Both the position numbers and the translations under genes were made by a program. Shown here one piece after another: positions 33,158 through 42,321 of a DNA stretch of 64,000 nt. This stretch comes from Fodinibius sp051746985 (GTDB taxonomy: Bacteria; Bacteroidota; Rhodothermia; Balneolales; Balneolaceae). Within the stretch, counting starts at the first letter, position 1. Each line of letters opens with the position of its first letter. Location: NCBI GenBank assembly GCA_051746985.1, contig JBNJFP010000012.1, forward strand, positions 1 to 64,000, written 5' to 3'. The notes under the pieces are model-generated. The model saw nothing but the letters and a program-made list of their open reading frames with translations. It did no database searches and was not told where the DNA came from.

Positions 33158-35695
33158 CTTCTCGGAAATCAGCTGCACGGCAATATCCATATTGACATCT
33201 TCGGGATCAAAATCATCGGGCAAACTAATATTAGTTTTTCCATATTTGATATAGGGCCCGTATCGACCAGTCATCACGCGCACTTTCTTTCCATTTTCGG
33301 GATGATCACCAAGCTCCTTTATCACATTACTCTTTCTGGATTTTTTATTCTTTTTCTGCTCCAGAAGCTCAAGCGCACGATCCAGCTCCACATCCAGCAC
33401 ATAATCACTTTTATGCAGCGAAGCAAATGTACCATCATGCACTACAAATGGACCATACCGACCCACTCCAGCCCGAACAACTTCTCCCGTTTCCGGGTGC
33501 TTACCCAGCGGACGCGGCAGCTCCAGTAATCGCAAAGCCAAATCTACATCCACATCTTCCGGTTTCATGTCCTTAAGCAGCGAAGCACGCTCTGGTTTTT
33601 TGTTATCCTCCGTACGTTCACCAACCTGCACATAAGGACCATAACGGCCATTGAGCACAAAAATAGGTTCACCGGTTTCTGGATGATTCCCAATTGATTT
33701 AGGACCTTCTTCTTCCGCTTTAATCAACTCTTCAAGCTTCTCCACCGTAATATCACTCGGCTTCCAGCTTTCGGGGATAGAGGTTGTCAGCTCTTCTCCA
33801 TTCACTTCTTTTTTAATGTAGGGACCATATCGTCCTACCAGAATTTTAATATCCTTAAGATCCTCAATTGGCAGATCCAGCTGACGGGCTTCCTCTGGAT
33901 CAATAGCATCCTCATTTTCTTCGACCTTGGATTTCAATCCCTTTTCGCCATTGTAATACGTTCCCAAATACTGCTTCGTATCCAGCTTGCCCTGGGCAAT
34001 TTCATCCAGTTTGGTCTCCATCTCAGAAGTGAAATCACTGTCCACTACATCGTGAAGATTTTTCTCTAACAGCTCCGTAACGGCAAAAGCCGTAAACGTA
34101 GGAACCAGCGTTTTCCCGTCAGCCTCACAATAACCGCGATTTTGTATGGTACTGATAATCGAGGCATACGTACTCGGACGTCCAACGCCTCGCTTTTCGA
34201 GCTCCTTAACCAGCGTGGCTTCCGTAAATCGGGCTGGAGGTTTGGTTTCGTGGGATATTGGCTCAATACCTTCTTCAACAACTTCTTCGCCCTCACTCAT
34301 TTCAGGCAAGAATTTTTCTTGGTTTTCGAGTGCCGCATCGGGATCGTCACTACCTTCAACGTAAGCTCGAAAGAATCCGGGAAATACGATCGTTTTTCCA
34401 CTGGTTTTGAACTCAGCCACTTTACCACTGGCTTCCGCCTTAATCGTTACGTTCGTAAACTCAAGTTCAGCCTGCTCCATCTGTGTGGCGATGGTTCGTT
34501 TCCAAATCAAATCATATAATCTAAACTGATCGCCGCTAAGTCCCGCTTCTTCGGGCTTCCTAAAATAACTACCCGCCGGACGAATGGCTTCGTGAGCTTC
34601 CTGCGCATTGGATCCGCCCCCATAATTTCGTGGCCGATCAAATAAATACTCTTCGCCGTATTCCTTTTTCACCGCATTACGCGCCGCATTAATTGCTTGT
34701 CCCGATAGACGAGCCGAGTCGGTACGCATGTAGGTGATGTATCCATTTTCGTACAGCTTCTGTGCCACACCCATGGTACGCTTGGCCGAGAAGTTCAGCT
34801 TTCGGTTGGCCTCCTGCTGAAGCGTAGAGGTTATAAAAGCTGCAGAGGGATTTCGTTTCTGGCGGTTCTTCTTGACTTCCGAAACTTCCCATTTAGCCTT
34901 ATCGAGATCATCACGTAGTTCCCCCGCGGTCTTATCATCCAACAGAACAACTTTCTTCGGCTTTTTTAACTTACCGGTATTCTCATCAAAGTCTTTGCCC
35001 GAAGCCAGTCGCTTGCCATCTAAGTGCGTCAAGTCAGCCTCAAAAATATTGCTGTCATCCTGCTTGTGAAGCTGTGCTTTCAAATCCCAATAGCGCGCCG
35101 AGCGAAACTTCATACGTTCGCGTTCACGTTCAACAAGGAATCGTACGGCCACAGATTGTACACGTCCCGCAGAAAGTCCGGGTGCGATCTTTTTCCACAA
35201 CAACGGTGAAATCGTATATCCCGCCAGACGGTCAATAATTCGTCGCGCCTCTTGCGCATTCACGAGATTCATATCGATATCACGAAAATGATTCAGCGAA
35301 TCTTTAATGGCCTCTTCGGTAATCTCACGAAAAACCATCCGCTTTACCGGCACTTCGGGCTTCAGCAATTCGGTCAAGTGCCAAGAAATGGCTTCTCCTT
35401 CCCGGTCTTCATCCGTCGCTAAAATAAGCTCATCAGCATTCTTAAGTTCCTTTTTCAGACGCTTGACCACTTTCTTTTTTCCGTACGGGATCACATAGAG
35501 AGGTTCAAAACCTTCATCGGTGTTAACGCCCAAATTAGCCCAATCTTCGCCCTTAAATTTCTTAGGCACTTCCTTCGCATTGGCCGGAAGATCACGAATA
35601 TGGCCCATCGACGAATCAATGGTATAATCCTTAGGCAGATACTTCTTGAGCGTTTTAATTTTTGTGGGTGACTCTACAATTACAAGAGACTTCAT
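33149..35695 (-). CDS. topA: DNA topoisomerase I (type IA)
   Basis: 848 residues. Toprim domain at the start ('MKSLVIVESPTKIKTLKKYL'; 'LATDEDREGEAISWHL'), then the strand-passage core with catalytic Tyr322 in 'GYITYMRTDSARLS' and 'EAHEAIRPAG', and 'LEKRGVGRPSTYASIISTIQ'. From residue about 590 there are four lysine-rich repeats ending 'GRYGPYIK/V' that replace the C-terminal zinc fingers of E. coli TopA. Relaxes negative supercoils. The peroxiredoxin gene starts upstream, 12 bases from its start codon, so the two may be cotranscribed. Confidence 0.97.
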   Translation of the reverse strand: MKSLVIVESPTKIKTLKKYLPKDYTIDSSMGHIRDLPANAKEVPKKFKGEDWANLGVNTDEGFEPLYVIPYGKKKVVKRLKKELKNADELILATDEDREGEAISWHLTELLKPEVPVKRMVFREITEEAIKDSLNHFRDIDMNLVNAQEARRIIDRLAGYTISPLLWKKIAPGLSAGRVQSVAVRFLVERERERMKFRSARYWDLKAQLHKQDDSNIFEADLTHLDGKRLASGKDFDENTGKLKKPKKVVLLDDKTAGELRDDLDKAKWEVSEVKKNRQKRNPSAAFITSTLQQEANRKLNFSAKRTMGVAQKLYENGYITYMRTDSARLSGQAINAARNAVKKEYGEEYLFDRPRNYGGGSNAQEAHEAIRPAGSYFRKPEEAGLSGDQFRLYDLIWKRTIATQMEQAELEFTNVTIKAEASGKVAEFKTSGKTIVFPGFFRAYVEGSDDPDAALENQEKFLPEMSEGEEVVEEGIEPISHETKPPARFTEATLVKELEKRGVGRPSTYASIISTIQNRGYCEADGKTLVPTFTAFAVTELLEKNLHDVVDSDFTSEMETKLDEIAQGKLDTKQYLGTYYNGEKGLKSKVEENEDAIDPEEARQLDLPIEDLKDIKILVGRYGPYIKKEVNGEELTTSIPESWKPSDITVEKLEELIKAEEEGPKSIGNHPETGEPIFVLNGRYGPYVQVGERTEDNKKPERASLLKDMKPEDVDVDLALRLLELPRPLGKHPETGEVVRAGVGRYGPFVVHDGTFASLHKSDYVLDVELDRALELLEQKKNKKSRKSNVIKELGDHPENGKKVRVMTGRYGPYIKYGKTNISLPDDFDPEDVNMDIAVQLISEKEK

Positions 35696-35707
35696 ATACC
35701 TCGTTTT

Positions 35708-36181
35708 CTACAAATTCTTGATCACTTCCTTTAACTCGGAGGCATGATCTTTAGTATTTACTTTTTCAATTATGGCTTTGACCGTTCCATCGGTATCGAT
35801 CACATAAGCAGAACGTGATGGGGCTTCGTATTTATTGCCAAACATCTGTTTTTCGACAATGGAATCGGTGGCTTCAGCAAATTTATACTCGGGATCAGAC
35901 GCCAGCACGTAGTTAATATTCAGTTTTTCCGCATAATTTTTATGCGAACCACAACTGTCTTTACTGATGGCAATCAAATTATAACCTTGTTCATCAAACC
36001 AATCGGCATGCTCGGCCAGACTTTTGTTTTGTTTATCACAACCGGATGTATTATTGCGCATATACACCGATACAATAGTCGGACGATCTAACAACTCCTT
36101 AAACGTCACTGTTTTTTCTTCTCCATTTTTTACAATGTCGAGCGTAAAATCCGTATCAATTTGGGCACCTGTCTCAATCAT
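35708..36181 (-). CDS. Peroxiredoxin, Bcp/PrxQ type
   Basis: 157 residues. Peroxidatic Cys48 in 'RNNTSGCDKQ' and a possible resolving Cys77 in 'ISKDSCGSHKNYAEK'; the latter region aligns with the SxDSxxSH segment of Bcp. 'VLASDPEYKFAEATDSI' and 'RSAYVIDTDGTVKAI' complete the thioredoxin-like fold. Reduces hydroperoxides with electrons from thioredoxin. The peroxidatic loop (TSGC rather than TPGC) is slightly unusual. Confidence 0.85.
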   Translation of the reverse strand: MIETGAQIDTDFTLDIVKNGEEKTVTFKELLDRPTIVSVYMRNNTSGCDKQNKSLAEHADWFDEQGYNLIAISKDSCGSHKNYAEKLNINYVLASDPEYKFAEATDSIVEKQMFGNKYEAPSRSAYVIDTDGTVKAIIEKVNTKDHASELKEVIKNL

Positions 36182-36486
36182 GATTCTTCCTTAAACTTTT
36201 TAGCTAGTTTGATGTTGGCAGTGACTCTATTAACTCAATTTATAACCCATTTCGTTCTGCCAATCAGCATTTTAGGGATCTTTTATAATAAAGTGATCAG
36301 CCCCGTACTGCAATAAATCTTTTGATTGCGGAAGGTATTGCTATTAGTTGAAGATTAGATGAAGGAGTCAAATGTTAGATGTGAAACGGCAGAAGTGAGA
36401 TGTACTAAAGCCATTTTAATAATTTTGTAAGTATTTAAAAGTTCTTAGGTCATACTAATACATTCACTTTTATAAACCATTTCATC
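36182..36486. other. Gap between peroxiredoxin and four-helix-bundle genes
   Basis: 305 bases with no gene I can support. It holds promoter DNA for the peroxiredoxin gene and the TGAG-type repeat at 36346-36402. Confidence 0.5.
36346..36402. repeat. TGAG-type repeat left of the four-helix-bundle gene
   Basis: Contains 'TTAGATGTGAAACGGCAGAA' followed by GTGAGATG. A related sequence in the opposite direction lies just past the gene (36850-36879), so the gene is bracketed by an imperfect inverted repeat. Confidence 0.45.
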
Positions 36487-36840
36487 ATGATCAATCTAAG
36501 CCACAAAAAACTTGATGTCTGGAGAGCTTCAATAAAGTTAACTGCTATCATTTATGAATTGACCCTATTATTTCCCAAACATGAGCTATATGGGTTAACA
36601 TCCCAACTTCGACGTGCTTCGGTATCAATCCCCTCGAATATTGCAGAAGGAGCAGCACGAAGATCACCAAAAGAACGGTGTAGATTTTATGAAATCGCTC
36701 GTTCATCATTAGTTGAAGTTGATACACAACTTGAAATAGCTCAGAAGCTAAACTATTTGTCAGATAAAGAATTAATCAAAGTTGAGAATGAATTAGAGCA
36801 TATTTTTGCAATGCTTTCAAACTTGATTAAGAGCACTTAA
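36487..36840 (+). CDS. Four-helix-bundle protein (S23/IVS type)
   Basis: 117 residues, all helical: 'KKLDVWRASIKLTAIIYELT', 'YGLTSQLRRASVSIPSNIAE', 'GAARRSPKERCRFYEIARSS', 'EVDTQLEIAQKLNYLSDKEL'. This is the family first found inside 23S rRNA intervening sequences and also seen as Avd beside diversity-generating retroelements. No reverse transcriptase or variable repeat is nearby. Members form pentameric barrels that bind nucleic acid; cellular role unknown. A second, broken copy lies at 41965. TGAG-type repeats flank it. Confidence 0.9.
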   Translation: MINLSHKKLDVWRASIKLTAIIYELTLLFPKHELYGLTSQLRRASVSIPSNIAEGAARRSPKERCRFYEIARSSLVEVDTQLEIAQKLNYLSDKELIKVENELEHIFAMLSNLIKST

Positions 36841-36849
36841 AAACATTTT

Positions 36850-36879
36850 CCGTCTCACATTTCACGTCAACTCTTCAAC
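36850..36879. repeat. TGAG-type repeat right of the four-helix-bundle gene (inverted)
   Basis: Reverse complement contains 'GACGTGAAATGTGAGACGG'. It runs into the last codons of the Nudix gene and supplies that gene's stop codon. Confidence 0.4.
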
Positions 36880-37439
36880 AAAAACCGCGCTACCGCCGCC
36901 ACCATAATACTGTGATGAATAGTACCATCAGCCACAAAATCCAAAAACTCATCCATTGGTAATAGGTGTACATTAATACGTTCGTGCTGATCTCCTTCCG
37001 GCTTTTCGGATGTTATTAGCTCACAATTTTCAGCCACATACAAATGTGTGTAGTTAGTCATAATAGCGGGATTAGAACTCACTTTTCCCAAGCTGCTCCA
37101 GCTTGTGGATTCAAATCCGGTCTCCTCCACAAGTTCACGCTTTATAGACTCCAGCGGTTCTTCCCCGGCATCAACCATCCCGCCCGGTATTTCAAGCGTC
37201 GGTTGTTCAATCCCATAGCGATACTGTTCTACTAATACTACTTTATTATTATTTGTAATGGGAATGACGTTTACCCACTCCGGGGCCTCCAAGACAAAAA
37301 AATCACCTTCATTATTTTCATCTTCAGCCTCTAATCTCATTTTTCGCTGCAAAAGATTAAAAATTGGTGTAGGATATTCCTTATTTTCACGGACAACCGA
37401 CCACGGTTCAATGGTAAACTGGAATGATTTTTTACTCAT
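36867..37439 (-). CDS. Nudix hydrolase, ADP-ribose pyrophosphatase-like
   Basis: 190 residues. The Nudix box is complete (GX5EX7REUXEEXGU), seen as 'GGMVDAGEEPLESIKRELVE' followed by 'ETGFES'. The upstream 'VVLVEQYRYGIEQPTLEIPG' is the usual ADP-ribose pyrophosphatase approach, and 'YVAENCE' then 'INVHLLPMDEFLDFV' follow. It should split ADP-ribose or a related NDP-sugar to AMP and a sugar phosphate. Only 20 bases separate its start from that of AMP nucleosidase on the other strand, an enzyme that would consume its AMP. Confidence 0.9.
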   Translation of the reverse strand: MSKKSFQFTIEPWSVVRENKEYPTPIFNLLQRKMRLEAEDENNEGDFFVLEAPEWVNVIPITNNNKVVLVEQYRYGIEQPTLEIPGGMVDAGEEPLESIKRELVEETGFESTSWSSLGKVSSNPAIMTNYTHLYVAENCELITSEKPEGDQHERINVHLLPMDEFLDFVADGTIHHSIMVAAVARFLLKS

Positions 37440-37459
37440 AAGGCTAAAGATTACGATTT

Positions 37460-38647
37460 ATGGCAAATCGATTTGAATTTGAAACAGAAGAAGTTAATTC
37501 ACAAGAAGAACTCCACGAGCGCATGGTCCACGCCTGTGACACGATGGAAAACATTTATGAAAATGGTGAATATCCCAAATTACTGGTCAAACGATCGTGG
37601 TCCAAACACAATCCCATTATTACGGGAGAGATGGCCAAGCCCGAAGCCTTCCGATGGTATTTGCTTCGTGAACTCAAAAAGTTGGGAAAAAAAGGAGCCG
37701 TCATAAAGATTATTCCCTCGCGTGAGCGCCTGCCCCTCAATGATCCCGACCTACTCGACAATACTGACGAAGACGACTGGGATATCACGCAGAAAAAACT
37801 CTTCTTATTTAGCCCTGAGCGCATAGAGATTTCTTTAAATCGATTGGAGCACTACACTGGTACCGATCCCCAAGATTTTCAGCGTTATATCCTGTTTACC
37901 AATTATGATATGCATGTTGAGGTTTTCCAGGAAATGTTTCCCAATTGCATAAAACCAGCTCGCGAAGGCGTTCAGATGCCAGCTTATCATCATAAGTTGG
38001 ATGATAATAAAGGTATTACACTTGTTAATATTGGTGTAGGACCTTCGAACGCAAAAACCATTACCGATCACGTTGCGGTACTACGTCCCGATGCCATGAT
38101 TATGGTTGGACATTGCGGTGGCCTGCGCAATCACCAGGATATCGGCGACTTTGTGCTGGCTACCGGATTTATGCGAAACGATGGCGTTTTGGATGACATC
38201 CTGCCACTTAATATTCCCATTACCCCCAACTACTTGATGAACGTCTTTTTGAAGGAAGTGCTTGATAAATACAACCGTAATCATCGCATGGGCACTATCT
38301 TTACCACGGCCAATCGCAACTGGGAATTTATTAAACGTCGAACTGTCGAGAAGATTCATACGAGCCGCAGCATCGCGGTAGATATGGAATCAGCTACAGT
38401 AGCCACCAACGGCTATCGCTATCGTATTCCCAATGCTACCATGCTCTGCGTAAGTGACAAGCCACTGCACGGCAAACCCAAACTCAGCAGCGATGCCCAG
38501 GAGTTTTATGAGGATTCCAAACAACTTCACGTTGAGATGGCGGTTGAAGTACTTAATATGTGTAAAGAGACCTATCCCGAGGGACTGCCCAACGCCAGCA
38601 TCCGCGCGATGAATGAACCGCTGATGGGTGGCCCGGACGAAGATTAG
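37460..38647 (+). CDS. amn: AMP nucleosidase
   Basis: 395 residues: an N-terminal domain ('SKHNPIITGEMAKPEAFRWY'), and a C-terminal nucleoside-phosphorylase fold with 'ITLVNIGVGPSNAKTITDHV', 'MIMVGHCGGLRNHQDIGDFV' and the ribose-binding 'IAVDMESATVATNGYRYRI', then 'CVSDKPLHG'. Hydrolyses AMP to adenine and ribose-5-phosphate. The length is shorter than E. coli Amn (about 480) but the core is whole. Divergent from the Nudix gene with a 20-base gap. Confidence 0.92.
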   Translation: MANRFEFETEEVNSQEELHERMVHACDTMENIYENGEYPKLLVKRSWSKHNPIITGEMAKPEAFRWYLLRELKKLGKKGAVIKIIPSRERLPLNDPDLLDNTDEDDWDITQKKLFLFSPERIEISLNRLEHYTGTDPQDFQRYILFTNYDMHVEVFQEMFPNCIKPAREGVQMPAYHHKLDDNKGITLVNIGVGPSNAKTITDHVAVLRPDAMIMVGHCGGLRNHQDIGDFVLATGFMRNDGVLDDILPLNIPITPNYLMNVFLKEVLDKYNRNHRMGTIFTTANRNWEFIKRRTVEKIHTSRSIAVDMESATVATNGYRYRIPNATMLCVSDKPLHGKPKLSSDAQEFYEDSKQLHVEMAVEVLNMCKETYPEGLPNASIRAMNEPLMGGPDED

Positions 38648-38652
38648 TGACA

Positions 38653-38714
38653 GTAGGCAAACGTGAGATGTGAAACGTCAAACGCTCATCTGCCGTCTCA
38701 CTTCTGCCATCTTG
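38653..38714. repeat. TGAG-type inverted repeat between convergent genes
   Basis: 'GGCAAACGTGAGATGTGAAA' on the left, and on the right, in reverse, GGCAGAAGTGAGACGGCAGATGAG-type wording. It fills the whole space between the stops of amn and the DUF5916 gene. Confidence 0.5.
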
Positions 38715-40979
38715 CTAACTGCGAATTAAATACTGAAACTTTACAAAGAACTGGCGATCGGTCTCTTTAAAGCCCGTGTAACCATTAGGACCGGACCGAT
38801 CATAGTGGTTTAGGTTATCTGTCATCCCTATATAAAACTTGGTAAACGGGTTGGCTTTGTAATACAATAGCGGATAAATCTGAAGCTGGTCGTTGAATGA
38901 GTTGTACTGCGTAATCAGGCGTGCAAATAGTTTCTTCGAAAAGTTATAATTGCTCTTTAGCCGATAGATATCTCCACTAAAATAATGCTCATCCGCATTT
39001 GCAGCAGAAAGCGTAGAATAGTTATAGCTGAGTTCCATCTCAAGACGAGAGGTCGGTTTTAGAGTTGCATCCGCCGAAATATTATATCCTTTGCCCAACG
39101 TAGGGTTTTCTTCTCGGTTAACATACTTTCCAAAATCAATATGTCCGCTAAGTGTCAACTCATTCATCGGATCTGTACTGACATCAATCATCAGGCGATT
39201 CATCTTTGTAAAAAAACGTCCACGAAATCGCTCGTCATTTAATGGCAGATAGTTTATAGAAATATTGGTCTGGCCACCAAGGTTATTGCTCCATCTTATG
39301 AAGATGTATCGCTCCTGAAATTGTCCGGAAAAATCGTATCGCCAACTTCCACTCGTACTTACCGAACCGTTTGATAGCCAATCCCAACCCGGGTAATAGG
39401 TAACACTTTGAGAGGCATCAAATTTACGCTGATCGACCTGATTTATAAATCCGTTTTGCGTTTGAAAAGTGGGCGAATAGGAGGTGTATCCTAATGAAAA
39501 ATCGTAGAATTTGGCTTGCCGCGAAAACTCGGTACTCAACAGCGTACCGCCAAACTGTTCACCGTTAAAAGCGGCATCATACGAGCCTTGACCAAAGGTT
39601 CGGCGATCATCATACAAAGCCAAGTCATCAATCTCTTGGGTATTTGTATAGGCAGCCTGCCCGCTAAAATAGTAGTTATCCGTCAGCAAAAAATTCCAGT
39701 CGACACTGCCCACGTAGTTGTGACCATCCTGCTGATTTCGCGTAGTAATCAATCCTCCGATATACGATTCAGAACCAAAATTATACTTTCCGCGCAACAC
39801 ATTATTATAGGCTTCCATATCTGACTGTACCTGAGAGCTACCGTACCGACCGGGAACGATAAAAGCCGCATCACGATCGAAAGCTGTTAGAAAGGCGATG
39901 CTATAATCCTGGGATTGATGTGTAGCCTTGCCCGCAGCCAGTGGACGATTGATCATCCGTGAATAAAAAAGATCTTCATCCGTTGCAAAGAGATCGCTTC
40001 CCTTCATGAAAAAAGGACGTTTTTCGGAGTACTGAAGGGCGAACGTTTCGTTTGCTGCTATCTGGTCGGCGTCGGTTTCAACCTGACTAAAATCAGGATT
40101 AAAAACTGCATTTAACGACGTTGTTGAGGTGGGTTCGTACATAACACTCCCACCCAAACGTCCATCGATACGGCCGTGATCCAAACCAGAATTAGGATCG
40201 CCGGCATCGTTTATCCTGCTGCTCTGATAGCTCATGCCATAAGGTAAGAACTCCACGGTTCTGGAACTTTCGAGATTTTTCATCCCAACCATTCGTCCAT
40301 TCTGACAAATCAGGCAGGAGTTATCCAAATCTACTTCATTCCACGCAAATTGATACCGGTTGCTACGGGGATAATTGCGGATAAACTGAATGGACCAATT
40401 ATGAATATCCCGATCGGGAAAACTGAGACTTTTAAACGGAATCTTCATCACGCCCTGGTATCCACTATCCGTAATCTTGCCCTCTGAATACCAGAGCATA
40501 TCAAAATTCATATCCTCACTATTGCCAGTGCGCATCCCATCCATCTGTACACCCAGCGGGTTGATAAATAGCTGATACGCCTGCTGGTTATTATTAAAAG
40601 GATCGATAAGCACGCCTACGTAGTCATCATCAAAACCGTTGTCGCGATCAGATATATTGGCACGGATATTTTTTGGATTGGGATCCTCGCTCTTGAACGC
40701 GATATACAAATTTTGATCACTGTAAAGCACTTTCACTTCGGTAGTAACCCATGCCGGCAGATTATCATTGGGTTCAACCTGATATTCTATATATACAGGT
40801 TCGGCTTGTCGCCATGCCGGATGCGATAGATCAGCTGAAATATCAAAATCCTCATCAATAGCATGGGGAGATACCTGTTCGAGCGTATCTACTTGTTTTT
40901 GTGCCTCTACGGTCAGCATTGGGATAACGAATAGAATAAGGACGACCAATAAGGATCGGCAAAAAGGTGCCTGAAGCAT
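38715..40979 (-). CDS. DUF5916 protein with N-terminal CBM9-like domain, outer-membrane barrel
   Basis: 754 residues. Signal peptide 'SLLVVLILFVIPMLTVEA', then a CBM9-like beta-sandwich ('DISADLSHPAWRQAEPVYIE', 'VKVLYSDQNLYIAFKSEDPN', 'VGVLIDPFNNNQQAYQLFIN'), then a long barrel-like region of alternating aromatic strands ending in 'RQFFVKFQYLIRS'. A strong conserved segment 'EKRPFFMKGSDLFATDEDLF' is typical of DUF5916. The family is common in Bacteroidota-like bacteria and unproven in function; a role in surface glycan binding or uptake is possible. Confidence 0.85.
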   Translation of the reverse strand: MLQAPFCRSLLVVLILFVIPMLTVEAQKQVDTLEQVSPHAIDEDFDISADLSHPAWRQAEPVYIEYQVEPNDNLPAWVTTEVKVLYSDQNLYIAFKSEDPNPKNIRANISDRDNGFDDDYVGVLIDPFNNNQQAYQLFINPLGVQMDGMRTGNSEDMNFDMLWYSEGKITDSGYQGVMKIPFKSLSFPDRDIHNWSIQFIRNYPRSNRYQFAWNEVDLDNSCLICQNGRMVGMKNLESSRTVEFLPYGMSYQSSRINDAGDPNSGLDHGRIDGRLGGSVMYEPTSTTSLNAVFNPDFSQVETDADQIAANETFALQYSEKRPFFMKGSDLFATDEDLFYSRMINRPLAAGKATHQSQDYSIAFLTAFDRDAAFIVPGRYGSSQVQSDMEAYNNVLRGKYNFGSESYIGGLITTRNQQDGHNYVGSVDWNFLLTDNYYFSGQAAYTNTQEIDDLALYDDRRTFGQGSYDAAFNGEQFGGTLLSTEFSRQAKFYDFSLGYTSYSPTFQTQNGFINQVDQRKFDASQSVTYYPGWDWLSNGSVSTSGSWRYDFSGQFQERYIFIRWSNNLGGQTNISINYLPLNDERFRGRFFTKMNRLMIDVSTDPMNELTLSGHIDFGKYVNREENPTLGKGYNISADATLKPTSRLEMELSYNYSTLSAANADEHYFSGDIYRLKSNYNFSKKLFARLITQYNSFNDQLQIYPLLYYKANPFTKFYIGMTDNLNHYDRSGPNGYTGFKETDRQFFVKFQYLIRS

Positions 40980-41209
40980 ATATAAGATACTTTTTATGAT
41001 TTAAATCTTTTGTTAATAAAGCATTTTTTCCACGAGCTAACCACAAAATGTTGCATCAAAAATCCCACGGAAAAATAAGAATTAACAGCACGTCGGTTTA
41101 AAATGTTGTTAAAAATAAGCAACTATGTGATTGTTCTCATCAGCTTTTTTTGTAAGGATTTATAGTGCCATGACTCTTACTTATAAATCTAAACCAAGAG
41201 TGAATTTCT

Positions 41210-41929
41210 ATGTCTGATCAAGAACAGTTCGAAGCCAATAATTTTCTAAAGCGCACCGTCAAAGAGATGAATCCCGATGAGCAGCCGCGCGAAAAGCTGA
41301 CCAATTATGGCAGTGAAAGCTTGTCTAATGCAGAACTACTGGCCATTCTTTTACGCACCGGAAGCCAAAAGATGAATGTGATCCAGATGTCGCAAGCTCT
41401 GCTTGATCATTTCGACGGAATCCGCTACCTGGCACGCAAAGGATGGCAGGATCTGAAAGTAATTCCCGGCATGGGCAAGGTGAAATCACTTACTTTGGAA
41501 GCCGTATTCGAATTATCTCGGCGCATCCAGATGGCCAGTCTGGGCGAACAGGTGCAAATTACATCCCCCGATGATGCGGTAGCTTACTTTGGTCCCAAAC
41601 TACGCGACCTTACCAAAGAGGTATTTATGGTAGCCTTTTTAAACAATGCAAAAATTGTGATGGGGTATAAAAAAGTAAGTTCAGGCGGTTCCACAGCTAC
41701 GATTGTAGATCCTGCCGAGGTTATGCGTCAGGCCGTAATGAACGAGGCCAACAGTATTTTGCTGTTACATAATCATCCCAGTGGCAATAACAAGGAATCC
41801 AAAGCCGATATTCAGCTCACCAAGCGTATTTCAAAATCCGGTAAACTGCTGGGCATTCCGGTGGATGATCATATCATTATTGCCGGCGACGGCTATACCA
41901 GTTTTCGGGCAAAAGGACTGCTTGATTGA
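41210..41929 (+). CDS. radC: RadC-family JAB/JAMM-domain protein
   Basis: 239 residues. N-terminal helical UPF0758 domain ('SNAELLAILLRTGSQKMNVI') with a helix-hairpin-helix ('LKVIPGMGKVKSLTLEAVFE'), and a JAMM metalloprotease-like motif 'LLLHNHPSGNNKESKADIQL' whose His-x-His and Asp bind zinc. Despite the name, a DNA repair role is not established. A repeat begins at its stop codon. Confidence 0.95.
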   Translation: MSDQEQFEANNFLKRTVKEMNPDEQPREKLTNYGSESLSNAELLAILLRTGSQKMNVIQMSQALLDHFDGIRYLARKGWQDLKVIPGMGKVKSLTLEAVFELSRRIQMASLGEQVQITSPDDAVAYFGPKLRDLTKEVFMVAFLNNAKIVMGYKKVSSGGSTATIVDPAEVMRQAVMNEANSILLLHNHPSGNNKESKADIQLTKRISKSGKLLGIPVDDHIIIAGDGYTSFRAKGLLD

Positions 41930-41959
41930 AAATTAAAAAATGAGTAAATGAAAAAGTTT
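41929..41959. repeat. Left terminal inverted repeat of the second four-helix-bundle unit
   Basis: Contains the 17-base core AATGAGTAAATGAAAAA (41939-41955). The reverse complement of 42321-42352 has the same core and the same AAATTAAAA lead-in, with a one-base length change in an A run. Confidence 0.75.
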
Positions 41960-41964
41960 AAATT

Positions 41965-42321
41965 ATGAAGAAAAATATAATAAAGGATAAGAGTTACGAG
42001 TTTGCATTAGAAATCGTACAACTTTCAAAAGTATTAAATAAATCCCGTCAATTCGTACTTTCAAGACAGATTCTTAAAAGTGGAACCTCAATTGGTGCCA
42101 ACGATGAAGAGGGAATTGGAGGACAAACCAAAAAAGATTTCCGTGCTAAAATGTCTATTGCCTATAAAGAGACAAGAGAAACACACTATTAGTTACGATT
42201 ACTAAAAGACCGTAATCTAATTACGGATAATCTTGGAAATAAGTTGATAGAAGAATGTCATGAACTTAAAAGTATACTCGGATCTATATTGGTATCTCTT
42301 AATAAATCATTAGACAACTAA
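41965..42321 (+). pseudogene. Four-helix-bundle protein gene with in-frame TAG
   Basis: 118 codons in one frame, interrupted only by TAG at 42190-42192 (codon 76). The first part reads 'YEFALEIVQLSKVLNKSRQF', 'VLSRQILKSGTSIGANDEEG', 'KMSIAYKETRETHY'; after the stop the frame continues 'LRLLKDRNLITDNLGNKLIE' and 'ECHELKSILGSILVSLNKSL' to TAA. In relatives the position after 'ETHY' or 'ETNY' is usually Trp, so TGG to TAG is the likely change. Either a recent nonsense mutation or a read-through site. Confidence 0.85.

Noticed and set aside
37095..37125. tRNA T-loop-like stretch (GGATTCAAATCC)
   Set aside because: It lies within the Nudix coding sequence, and no acceptor or anticodon arms fit around it.
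36487..42321. Diversity-generating retroelement, suggested by Avd-like bundle proteins
   Set aside because: No reverse transcriptase, template repeat or variable repeat was seen in the surrounding DNA.
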